Shown here piece after piece: positions 21,904-28,192 of a DNA stretch of 28,192 bases (position 1 is the stretch's first letter; each line of letters begins with the position of its first letter). The stretch covers positions 1 through 28,192 of the IMG/VR virus record IMGVR_UViG_3300043427_001856; one strand, 5' to 3'. The notes beneath the pieces are model-generated. The model was not told where the DNA came from, searched no databases, and was given only the letters and a program-made list of their open reading frames with translations. The position numbers and the translations under genes are program-made. This DNA comes from a virus.

Positions 21904-22956
21904 TCAGTCGAAGTTGGAAGTAACGGTGCCGCGAACGATACCGATGTTCTTGGTCTCGTACACCTTGGTCCAGTTGGTGATGGTGGCGAGAGTGGCCTGG
22001 CTGGGGTTGGCACCGCCGGCAGTTTGATACTGCGAACCCATGGGGTGGTAGCAGTTGTGCCAGGACACGGCCATGTAGTCGGCCAGCGCGAGGATGTCGC
22101 GGTCCACTTCAGTCTTGAGGCCCTGGACTTCACCAGAACCGACTGCGCCCGGAGTGAAGAAATAAGTTGCATATTTCTTCGAGGAGCCAGAACCAGAAGT
22201 CTGCACATCGTCGGAGACGATCACGCGCATACCCATGAAGAAGGGCACGCTGGCATCAGCGGTGAACGCAGCAGCCACAGAACCACCGAACACATCGGGG
22301 GTAGCAGCGTTAGAAGCAGCAGCGGTAGCGCGAGCTTCAGCAGCGGTCACGTAATCAATGGCGCGGCGCTCCACGAGGTCGTAGTAGACAGCGGAGTGCA
22401 TGCAGATGGCGGAGAGCTTGTCGCCCTGATCGCCCAGCAGTGCGCGAGCCTTGGCCACGTGACGGGCGGTGAGGGGGGTTTCACCCGAACCACCAGCGTC
22501 AAAGGTCAGGTCGATGAAGGCAGCACCGGTGTTAGCGGAACCCACAGCACCGAACACACCCGCGAGGGTGGCCAGCAGATCCTTCTGCTGCTGATAGGCG
22601 ATGTAGGACGCCACTTTGTTGCCGATGGCCTGCATGGGGTCATCACCGGAAGCCAGCTTCGCCAGCTCACGCACACCCCAGGCACGGCCGCGATGCAGGA
22701 ACACACCGCGCTGCTTATCGGCAGTGATGGCGCCAGGAGTGAGGCTGCCGGAGTCGCTCAGGACTTCAGCATCGCCGCTCAGATTGGCATCCCAGAAGGG
22801 CACGTTCACGTAGTCGCCACCGTCACCACCGTTCAGGGCAGCGAGAGGCTGAACAACGCCAGAAGCGATGAAAGCGTTTTGAAGGGTAGTGGCCTCTTCG
22901 AGATAGGGGGTAAAAATCTCGGGGATGACCACATCAGACCGCACAGTGGCAGCCAT
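21904..22956 (-). CDS. Major capsid protein
   Basis: The 350-aa protein starts MAATVRSDVVIPEIFTPYLE, continues with TTLQNAFIASGVVQPLAALN and GDYVNVPFWDANLSGDAEVL, and has HRGRAWGVRELAKLASGDDP then a long spine helix with NKVASYIAYQQQKDLLATLA. This fits an HK97-fold coat protein. The P-loop-like and A-domain regions follow, and the C-terminal part includes VSWHNCYHPMGSQY. It forms the icosahedral shell with the portal and scaffold. GGAGAACACC precedes the ATG, a good Shine-Dalgarno. It lies after the scaffold, the usual order. Confidence 0.92.
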   Translation of the reverse strand: MAATVRSDVVIPEIFTPYLEEATTLQNAFIASGVVQPLAALNGGDGGDYVNVPFWDANLSGDAEVLSDSGSLTPGAITADKQRGVFLHRGRAWGVRELAKLASGDDPMQAIGNKVASYIAYQQQKDLLATLAGVFGAVGSANTGAAFIDLTFDAGGSGETPLTARHVAKARALLGDQGDKLSAICMHSAVYYDLVERRAIDYVTAAEARATAAASNAATPDVFGGSVAAAFTADASVPFFMGMRVIVSDDVQTSGSGSSKKYATYFFTPGAVGSGEVQGLKTEVDRDILALADYMAVSWHNCYHPMGSQYQTAGGANPSQATLATITNWTKVYETKNIGIVRGTVTSNFD

Positions 22957-23047
22957 GGTGTTCTCCAGGTTGGGGGTTTACAAAGGCGGCCAACAGCCAT
23001 TCAGGGCGCCAACAGCTACCCGTTACCTGTAAGTATTCCGCTGCGTG

Positions 23048-23737
23048 TTACTTACCAGCAGCGGCTTTAAGGCGTGCGTACAACTCAGGATCGGTCTTGT
23101 AGATGCGAGCCTGTTCGGTGAGGTTGTAGTGCTCCCGACTAAAGGGGTTCTTGCTGCCAGCCGGTATCTCACCACCGCCACCAGACCGGCCAACGGGTGC
23201 GCCGGTGCCTTGGGGCTTAGGTGCCTTGAGGCGGTATTGCGGCAGGCTGGTGCGTGCCCAGTCGTTGATGGGCGTGCGCTGATAGCCATCGACCACCACG
23301 ACGGTGCCATCGGCCTCGCGTTCAATCTGCTCAGGCTTGAGCTTCAGGCGAATCACCTCATCGGGGTCATGCACGGTGTCCGCCAATGCGGCGACAGCAG
23401 GGCCAATCAGCTTCAGCTCGCGGTTTTCCGCTTCCAAGGCTTCCAGCCGCTGCTGGAGTTGTGATTCGCGTTCACGGAACTGCGCTTCAAGGGCTTGCCG
23501 TGCTTCGGCGTATTTGCCCTGTTGCTCCAGCTGCGCCTGCTCGTGTTCCTGCTTGAACTTGATCAGTCCATCAACGTCCACACCATCCGGTAGTGCCCGC
23601 AGCTTGTCTTTGGCCTGGCCGAGTTGGCGCTCCAGCTTTTGGTTGTGCTGGATCAGGGACTCAATCTTCGACTGCAGCGCAGAAGCATCAACCGAGGATT
23701 GGCTCGGTGATTCTTGCTGATCGAGATCGTCAGACAA
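23048..23737 (-). CDS. Scaffolding protein
   Basis: The 229-aa protein is helical with a long coiled coil (residues about 20-115): SKIESLIQHNQKLERQLGQA, KFKQEHEQAQLEQQGKYAEA, QALEAQFRERESQLQQRLEA. The N-terminus is acidic and the C-terminus basic with a GGGG-rich linker, as in scaffolding proteins that guide capsid assembly. Only a TTG start (23735-23737) is available for the full frame, as no ATG or GTG lies upstream in frame. A sigma70-like promoter lies just upstream (23765-23793), so translation begins about 21 bases after the likely transcript start. No Shine-Dalgarno is visible there. Confidence 0.88.
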   Translation of the reverse strand: MSDDLDQQESPSQSSVDASALQSKIESLIQHNQKLERQLGQAKDKLRALPDGVDVDGLIKFKQEHEQAQLEQQGKYAEARQALEAQFRERESQLQQRLEALEAENRELKLIGPAVAALADTVHDPDEVIRLKLKPEQIEREADGTVVVVDGYQRTPINDWARTSLPQYRLKAPKPQGTGAPVGRSGGGGEIPAGSKNPFSREHYNLTEQARIYKTDPELYARLKAAAGK

Positions 23738-23764
23738 AACAGCAACAAACGATGTATCACTGAA

Positions 23765-23793
23765 AGTATAACTAGCGTTCGCTAGCGGCTCAA
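23765..23793 (-). promoter_or_regulatory. Sigma70-like promoter upstream of scaffold and capsid genes
   Basis: On the minus strand TTGAGC (-35) and TATACT (-10) are separated by exactly 17 bases. The spacer holds an inverted repeat CTAGCG-AA-CGCTAG, a likely operator between the two boxes. It would drive the scaffold, capsid and downstream connector genes. Confidence 0.65.
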
Positions 23794-25241
23794 TTCAACT
23801 GCTGGAGGTTGGCATCAAGCTGTGCGGCTTGTGCATCCAAGCGTTGTGCTTGCTGCGCTTGCGTGGCTTCAATCTCGGCATCCACGTTGAAGTCGTCGTA
23901 GAGCCACTCACCGTCAGCGAGCTGGATCAGCAGCGTTTCTTGGGTGATGTCGCCGTTTATGCGCAGCTTGATCAGCTCTGCGACGTGGGCGGGCTCCAGC
24001 GTGCGGGCCACGAAGTCGTTGTTCACCATGCTGCTGCCGGATGTGGGCAGGTTCAGGTAGGCGGCGTGGAATTGCAGGCAGGTGTCGATCAGGTTCTGCA
24101 GGCCGATGGCGACGGCTTGCAGGGCAGCATCGCCTTGGCTGCGTTCAATCGCCTTGGATTCGGCGGCTTGGTTGGTCATGTTCTGACCGAGCACAGCGGC
24201 TAGGCCTAGCTCTGCAATCTGCTTCTCGATGCGGTCCAGCTCAGTGAAGCGGGCTTGATAGCTGGTGCCAGTGGGTTCGGTGAACTCAGCGCGGGCATCC
24301 ACCGGGAAGGCCATGGCCGAGTTGGGGCCAGCCTCTAGTTCATCCACCTCGGCAGGCACACCGAAGAGGTTGTAACGGGGGACTGCCGCAACGTGGAGGA
24401 TGTTGGCCTGATCGGATTCGCAGCGGTAGGCCTTGAGGTTCAGCCAGGCGACTTCCTCTAAAGGCGGAGTGGATTCGAGGATGCCGGTGCGGTTGGCGTA
24501 AGCGACGGCGAAGGGGATTTGATCAAGGGTGGTGGTGCCTTCGGAGATCAGCTCCCAGTCGCGGTTCTTGGACGCCTGCTTGCGGTAGAGGCGGAAGCGG
24601 CCAATTTCAAGCACGCGGATTTGCTCCACCAGCTCTTCACCGAACTCGCCGTAAGGCACGACCACCTGCTCGCGCAGGCGCAGTTGCGTCAGCTGCTGGC
24701 TGCCGTTCACCACATCGGTGCGCCAGCCGAGGATGTCGCGGGGCGTGTAGCTGACCCAGTACGGGCGCTCAAAAGTGGTCACGGGGGTGTCATCCCCTTC
24801 ATCACCACGGGGGAAGTCCACCAGCACACCAACGTGGCCGTAGCGGATGCACTTTCGCGCCAGATCCTGCAGGTAGACATTGAGATCTGCACCGCTCAGA
24901 TCCACGTCGTAGAGATGCTCCTGGATCACGTCAGGCACGTTGTCCAGCCGCACCGGCTTGCGGGTGAGCATGCCGGCCAGCATCTGCTCTAGGCGCAGCG
25001 TGTAGGGCGGGCAGACCGAGCGGGCCAAGCGTGCCTTATAGCTCTCGTCGTCTTCTTTGGGTTCTTGCGGCAGGTAGCGCTTACCTGCAGCCTGCATGCC
25101 GAGGGTGCCGAGACTGAGCTGCTCGATCAGCCGCCAACGCGGCTCCATGCGCAACCACGCAATCCCAGGGTCATGAACCTGCAGATCCTTGATGGTGGTC
25201 AAGGCGAGGTTCAGATTGGTGGTGGCAGCGAGGGTATGCAC
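23790..25241 (-). CDS. Portal protein (DUF4055-like)
   Basis: The 483-aa protein has a portal body with PGIAWLRMEPRWRLIEQLSL at the start, MLAGMLTRKPVRLDNVPDVI near residue 90, and DLARKCIRYGHVGVLVDFPR, features of the DUF4055 portal family. A helical C-terminal region (AELGLAAVLGQNMTNQAAES, KAIERSQGDAALQAVAIGLQ) matches the portal wing and barrel. The end has a Gln/Ala-rich coiled coil. It forms the dodecameric DNA channel of the capsid vertex. The start is GTG at 25241, downstream of a perfect hairpin built from two junction-motif arms. Confidence 0.88.
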   Translation of the reverse strand: MHTLAATTNLNLALTTIKDLQVHDPGIAWLRMEPRWRLIEQLSLGTLGMQAAGKRYLPQEPKEDDESYKARLARSVCPPYTLRLEQMLAGMLTRKPVRLDNVPDVIQEHLYDVDLSGADLNVYLQDLARKCIRYGHVGVLVDFPRGDEGDDTPVTTFERPYWVSYTPRDILGWRTDVVNGSQQLTQLRLREQVVVPYGEFGEELVEQIRVLEIGRFRLYRKQASKNRDWELISEGTTTLDQIPFAVAYANRTGILESTPPLEEVAWLNLKAYRCESDQANILHVAAVPRYNLFGVPAEVDELEAGPNSAMAFPVDARAEFTEPTGTSYQARFTELDRIEKQIAELGLAAVLGQNMTNQAAESKAIERSQGDAALQAVAIGLQNLIDTCLQFHAAYLNLPTSGSSMVNNDFVARTLEPAHVAELIKLRINGDITQETLLIQLADGEWLYDDFNVDAEIEATQAQQAQRLDAQAAQLDANLQQLN

Positions 25242-25286
25242 GGCGGCTTCAGTGATTGAGAAGGATCAAAACTGCGGCTACCGATA

Positions 25287-25312
25287 CGGAAACCTAGTTT
25301 CCTAGGTTTCCG
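25287..25312. repeat. Perfect hairpin made of two junction-motif arms
   Basis: CGGAAACCTAG (25287-25297) and CTAGGTTTCCG (25302-25312) form an 11-bp perfect stem with loop TTTC. It lies between the HTH microprotein and the portal gene. There is no T run on either side, so it is not a classic terminator. The minus-strand arm is a copy of the junction motif (25302-25311). Confidence 0.75.
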
Positions 25313-25315
25313 GCG

Positions 25316-25501
25316 CTACGTGGTCAGAATCGCCTTGCGAACGGCATAGCGAGAGATATTCAGGCGGCTGGCGATCTTGGTCTGGCTCAGGCCTGCAGTG
25401 TGCAGACGGCGGATGCGCTGCTGCTGGGACTCAGTAGCCCAGAGCAGGAAGATGAGCGGGAAGAGCAGGATCACCGCCACCCACGCGAGGGTGGTTGTCA
25501 T
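25316..25501 (-). CDS. Membrane-anchored helix-turn-helix microprotein
   Basis: The 61-aa protein has a hydrophobic segment at about residues 4-21 (LAWVAVILLFPLIFLLW) followed by a helix-turn-helix at about 27-58 (QQRIRRLHTAGLSQTKIASR then LNISRYAVRKA). The HTH resembles resolvase/transposase-type or LuxR-like short HTH units. A DNA-binding domain tethered to a membrane is rare for a 61-aa protein. It is alone between the terminase and portal genes, downstream of a strong promoter candidate with a palindromic spacer. It may hold phage DNA at the membrane or act as a regulator; the function is unknown. Confidence 0.7.
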   Translation of the reverse strand: MTTTLAWVAVILLFPLIFLLWATESQQQRIRRLHTAGLSQTKIASRLNISRYAVRKAILTT

Positions 25502-25745
25502 GGCAGTGAAGTGATTGGTGTGCTGGGGCCAACCCAGCTGCAGGCTTAGTCAGGCCCTGTTGAACTCGGTTTTTACGGGTCGTGTGTTCTGTTCCCCGAG
25601 CCGCTCCTCGTGCCGGTCAAGCCGGCGGGGTGCGTGCTGTCCGCCCCATGTCTGGTGATTGGGTGGCGCTGTCGCTGCCGTTTCCCGTTCACACCACCAC
25701 TATACCACTTTGGCTAGCCAATGCAAGTCGGCTAGCTAGCGCCAG
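25502..25745. other. 244-base gap with promoter and structured leader
   Basis: This is the longest gap in the window. On the minus strand it starts with GGCGCTAGCTAGCC, then the promoter at 25699-25726, then about 190 bases of GC-rich leader before the HTH gene. The leader holds GCCGG-CTTGA-CCGGC within an outer CCCCG/CGGGG pairing, so it may fold. No credible gene was seen on either strand. Confidence 0.6.
25699..25726 (-). promoter_or_regulatory. Sigma70-like promoter with palindromic spacer
   Basis: TTGCAT and TATAGT are separated by 16 bases on the minus strand. The perfect 12-bp palindrome TTGGCTAGCCAA (25710-25721) overlaps the -35 box by one base and fills much of the spacer, a likely repressor site. 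It would drive the HTH microprotein and portal genes. Confidence 0.65.
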
Positions 25746-27155
25746 TCAATACAGCCGCAGGCCGCGCACCGCCTTGCCGCTGGTGGCACGGCCCACCTCA
25801 AAGCAGCGGTGGACGATATAGCCCAGCGCGTCGTTCATGTGGTCGAAATTGGCCTCTTTATCCGGATCGCCTTTGTCGTTGTAGCTCTGCAGCTCTAGAC
25901 ACTCAATGGTGCGCTTGCAGCGCGGATCGACGAACAGGCGCACATCACCGTTGCCGTTCTCCAGCAACGCTTGCACCGCTGCGATGCGATCACGCACCGG
26001 CGGGTTGGCCTTGGGTGCCATGTTGTGGATGTCGTAGGCCTCAAGGATCGCCACATCACTACGGGAGCTGTTGGTGCTGCGGGCAGCGCCGGAGGCATCG
26101 GGGTAACCGAGGATGCGGGCTTTGCCGTAGCGGCGGCGCACCTCTTGGCCCAGGGCGTCGGTGTCATGGGCACCGCTGATCTCATCAAAGATGTGCAGCG
26201 TGTTGCCACGGCGGACCGCAAGGATGCCGGACATGTTGCCGACGTTGAAGTCAACGCCCAGCAGGATTGACTCATCTGGATGGGGCTGACCTAGCTGGCA
26301 GTCTTTACGCGGTTGGCCAGTTGAGGTCAGCAGCTGAGGCAGTTCTCGAACGTGCTTGTCGCGGTTGAAGCGGTCGTAGACCTGCCCTGTGTTCAGGTTG
26401 ACCCATTGCCCTTCTAGGTAGGCCAGCAGCAAGCTCGGGTCGTAGTTGGCCTTCAGGGTTTCGATGAAGTCCGGCGGCAGGTGCGGATTGTCGTAGGTGC
26501 GCATCCTGATGAGATGCCGATCCTCACGGGCCAAGGCTTCCTCGGTGCCGAAGTTCTGGTACAGCCAGCTGTAGCCCTCGGGCGTGGAGGCTGCAGCGAA
26601 CTGGCGGGTGTTACCGGAGCGAAGACGGCCGAGGATCTTGGTGAACGCCTTTTGCGCCAGCGTCTTGTTCACGGTGTCCACCTCATCAGCGAGACACCAG
26701 GCGAGGTTGAGACCGATGAGGCGTGTCCAGTTCTCAAACGAACGGCACAGGATCTTGGTGTCACCGCCTGGCAGGTGCAGGATGTATTCCGGGAGCGGTG
26801 AAGCCCGGAAGGTGTAGGGGATGTCGTAGGCCTCCAGGAAGTCGTCGAAGTCGTTCTGCCAGATGTCACGGATCAGGGGGCCGGTTGGTTCCATGACGCA
26901 ACCAATGAAGCCCTGATTAGCGATGGCAAGGTTGACGGCTTTAGCGGCTAGGGCACGGGTTTTGCCGGAGCCGTAGCCGGCGCAGAGGGCGACGATCTTG
27001 TGGTCGGTGTCGTCGATGAAGGCCTGCTGCTTGGGGTGCAGGTCGCTGTAGATGCGAGCAAGCAGGGCATTGCTGTCACGCACGACAGGACCAGCGCTGC
27101 GGCCTAGCTGGATTTGAGCGCGTGCTGCGCTGAGCGGATCAAGCGAGAGCGCCAA
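25746..27155 (-). CDS. terL: Terminase large subunit
   Basis: The 469-aa protein has a Walker A motif GYGSGKT at residues 60-66, a Walker B LAWCLADE at 151-158 with Asp157-Glu158, and a coupling segment AAASTPEG at 187-194. The nuclease half carries LLGVDFNVGN (Asp302), GYPDASG (Asp353) and DHMNDALGY (Asp438, Asp442), the three acidic motifs of the RNase H-like nuclease. It powers DNA packaging and cuts the concatemer at the portal. The start is TTG at 27155 with AGGCGG upstream, overlapping the small subunit by 17 bases. Confidence 0.95.
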   Translation of the reverse strand: MALSLDPLSAARAQIQLGRSAGPVVRDSNALLARIYSDLHPKQQAFIDDTDHKIVALCAGYGSGKTRALAAKAVNLAIANQGFIGCVMEPTGPLIRDIWQNDFDDFLEAYDIPYTFRASPLPEYILHLPGGDTKILCRSFENWTRLIGLNLAWCLADEVDTVNKTLAQKAFTKILGRLRSGNTRQFAAASTPEGYSWLYQNFGTEEALAREDRHLIRMRTYDNPHLPPDFIETLKANYDPSLLLAYLEGQWVNLNTGQVYDRFNRDKHVRELPQLLTSTGQPRKDCQLGQPHPDESILLGVDFNVGNMSGILAVRRGNTLHIFDEISGAHDTDALGQEVRRRYGKARILGYPDASGAARSTNSSRSDVAILEAYDIHNMAPKANPPVRDRIAAVQALLENGNGDVRLFVDPRCKRTIECLELQSYNDKGDPDKEANFDHMNDALGYIVHRCFEVGRATSGKAVRGLRLY

Positions 27156-27588
27156 GACCAGCCGCCTGCATGCGGAGCAGGAGTTGATCTTGCTGCTCGG
27201 GTGTCAGATCGGACTGCTGAATGACTTGGACAACGGTGTTGAGGGTATTGAGCACTTCGCGTCGTGTGGCGGCTGCGTCTGACCAGCGATCACGCCAGCG
27301 AGCGGAGTGAGTGAGAAGCCATTGAGCGTCGCGTGTGTCGCCGTTAGCGATTTTGGCGGCCAAGGCTTCTTCACCTGCTGCTGCAGCCTCTTGAATAGCC
27401 GCTAAAAGCGCGGATTCAAGTTCAGTGGCCTCCGCAGTGTCGGCATTAGAGATCCACATGCGAAAGGTGGAATCATCAACACCACAAGCTTCAGCGATGT
27501 TGCGCTGAGACCAACCCAAAGCAGCAAGTCTTGCTGCCTTTTCAATCAAGTTGGCGTTGAGTTTGTAGTGTCCGCGCTCTTTAGCCAT
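27139..27588 (-). CDS. terS: Terminase small subunit candidate
   Basis: The 149-aa protein has an N-terminal helix-turn-helix (YKLNANLIEKAARLAALGWS then QRNIAEACGVDDSTFRMWIS), a central helical region (ALLAAIQEAAAAGEEALAAK, with THSARWRDRW) and a C-terminal helix ending the protein. The HTH plus helical oligomer region fits small terminases that recognise the packaging site and load the large subunit. It directly precedes and overlaps the large terminase gene. The family is inferred from position and domain layout. Confidence 0.85.
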   Translation of the reverse strand: MAKERGHYKLNANLIEKAARLAALGWSQRNIAEACGVDDSTFRMWISNADTAEATELESALLAAIQEAAAAGEEALAAKIANGDTRDAQWLLTHSARWRDRWSDAAATRREVLNTLNTVVQVIQQSDLTPEQQDQLLLRMQAAGLGALA

Positions 27589-27597
27589 GGCCGGAGT

Positions 27598-27912
27598 TTA
27601 ACCGGGGGAGGGCATGAAGAGCGTGCCATCGGAGGCTAGGACGTTCAGGCGGAGTTCCGCATCGTCTACGCCGTAGGCCCAGATGGTGCCCATGCGGGGG
27701 ATGGTTTCAGGTTCGATGGTGAAGAGGAAGAGGTAGTTGCCTTCGGGGTTGTCTTGTGAGGAGGAGGGGAGGTAAAGGCCGGTGAGGCGGAAGGTGGCGA
27801 GGAGTTGTCGAGCGATGTATTCAGCTTCAGCCATGGTGGAGTCGTCATTGAAGACAAGGCCGAAGGGTTCGCCGGTGTAGGGGTATTCAGCGACGACGGA
27901 CCACGGTTCCAT
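27598..27912 (-). CDS. 104-aa hypothetical protein
   Basis: The frame is open further upstream to 28071, but that extension overlaps the RusA-like gene in another frame, so ATG 27910-27912 is preferred. It follows the repeated junction motif by about 20 bases. The protein begins MEPWSVVAEYPYTGEPFGLV and is beta-rich with a helix (AEAEYIARQLLATFRLTGLY), then YLFLFTIEPETI and IWAYGVDDAELRLNVLASDG. No family is recognised. It lies between the resolvase and the small terminase. The function is unknown. Confidence 0.55.
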   Translation of the reverse strand: MEPWSVVAEYPYTGEPFGLVFNDDSTMAEAEYIARQLLATFRLTGLYLPSSSQDNPEGNYLFLFTIEPETIPRMGTIWAYGVDDAELRLNVLASDGTLFMPSPG

Positions 27913-27931
27913 GGTGCCAATGCTGGCTAGC

Positions 27932-27941
27932 TTAAGTTGCC
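27932..27941 (-). repeat. Junction motif copy, GGCAACTTAA
   Basis: The TAA doubles as the stop codon of the RusA-like gene. A GCTAGC palindrome follows before the ATG of the 104-aa gene. Confidence 0.6.
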
Positions 27942-28192
27942 GTGAGGGGGATGATGGTGATGAGGGCACCTGGACGTTCTTGTTGGGTGGTGTAGCGCTT
28001 GTGGGCGGATAGTTGAACCACTTGAGAATCGTCGTGAAGAAGAGTGCCAGTGAGGGCATCAAGCACGGCACGGGAGAGCTTGTCGATGTCGCCTTTGTGT
28101 TTGGAGGTTAGGTGGAGTGGTGCTTTAGGAGATAGGCCGGATTTGTTGTAGTGACCTTTGGGGCGTAGGAAACGAAAGGTGATGGAGATGGA
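27932..28192 (-). CDS. rusA: RusA-like Holliday junction resolvase, N-terminal part off window
   Basis: The last 86 residues are visible. They show HKGDIDKLSRAVLDALTG, then LLHDDSQVVQLSAHKRY, which matches the RusA core: the paired Asp-x-Asp (GDID), the helix with Lys, Arg and the ALDAL/AVLDAL stretch, and the DDSQV Asp. RusA cuts four-way DNA junctions, and phage copies resolve branched replication or packaging intermediates before terminase acts. The N-terminus is cut by the right window edge. The gene ends inside the junction motif. It was found by reading the minus strand at the right edge. Confidence 0.85.
   Translation of the reverse strand, partial: SISITFRFLRPKGHYNKSGLSPKAPLHLTSKHKGDIDKLSRAVLDALTGTLLHDDSQVVQLSAHKRYTTQQERPGALITIIPLTAT

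Noticed and set aside
22024-23070. 348-codon open frame opposite the capsid gene on the plus strand
   Set aside because: It mirrors a GC-rich, well-supported capsid gene, has no recognisable protein pattern, and is His/Gly/Val-rich as expected for an antisense shadow.
25582-25821. Plus-strand frame in the terminase-HTH gap
   Set aside because: It runs into the terminase gene, lacks a ribosome binding site, and covers a promoter with a palindromic spacer.
1372-27941. Reading the junction motif as an ECF sigma -35 box (GGAAC)
   Set aside because: I looked about 16 bases downstream of several copies and saw no shared -10 box, and two copies lie only 3-4 bases from the start codon.
27598-28071. 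Longer 157-aa version of the 104-aa gene
   Set aside because: The extension overlaps the RusA-like coding frame, is Pro/Ser-rich, and the internal ATG follows the junction motif in a natural gap.

Overview
This window is about 28 kb of a tailed phage or prophage with siphovirus-like architecture, most likely infecting a picocyanobacterium (Synechococcus or Cyanobium type). No host gene, tRNA, rRNA, CRISPR array or insertion sequence is visible. The cyanophage assignment rests on recalled protein style: a DUF4055-like portal, MTD-like fibre N-termini, a GH24 lysin with an extra N-terminal domain, and a short marine-phage-type protein at 2478-2813. No database search was possible. An integrase points to a temperate or formerly temperate phage. 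There is no sheath gene, and the tape measure is about 680 residues, which suggests a non-contractile tail of roughly 100 nm.

Almost everything reads on the minus strand, so gene order runs from high to low coordinates. From 28192 to about 25750 lie a RusA-like resolvase (cut by the right edge), an unknown 104-aa protein and the small and large terminase subunits. From 25500 to 18675 lies the head and connector module: a membrane-anchored HTH microprotein, portal, scaffold, major capsid protein, three small proteins, a MuF-like minor head protein, a DnaT-like connector, a sigma-factor-like protein and the tail tube. An intrinsic terminator at about 18616-18642 closes this unit. From 17773 to 18614 two neck genes are inverted onto the plus strand. 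From 17719 to 3633 lies the tail: tape measure, distal tail, a 1103-aa tip protein ending in a LamG domain, paralogous small tail proteins, a G/GT tail assembly chaperone pair, a tail-terminator candidate and a stack of fibre proteins ending in an S74-chaperoned fibre. From 3504 to 1 lie four small unknown genes, the integrase, two small membrane proteins (holin candidates) and a two-domain endolysin cut by the left edge.

Four signals stand out. (1) A -1 programmed frameshift signal, GGGAAAG, lies in the correct reading phase and is followed after six bases by a 6-bp GC hairpin; it joins the ORF at 8465-9049 to the ORF ending at 7878. (2) A 10-bp asymmetric motif, GG(C/A/G)AA(C/G)(C/T)TA(G/A), occurs at eleven gene junctions. 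It always points the same way as the downstream gene, including at the inverted plus-strand pair, where it switches strand. (3) Two sigma70-like promoters each carry a CTAG-centred palindrome or inverted repeat in the spacer. (4) A sigma-like gene lies among the structural genes. Together these suggest a phage-specific regulatory layer over the late region; that link is inference.

No stretch without a gene exceeds 300 bases. The longest is 25502-25745.
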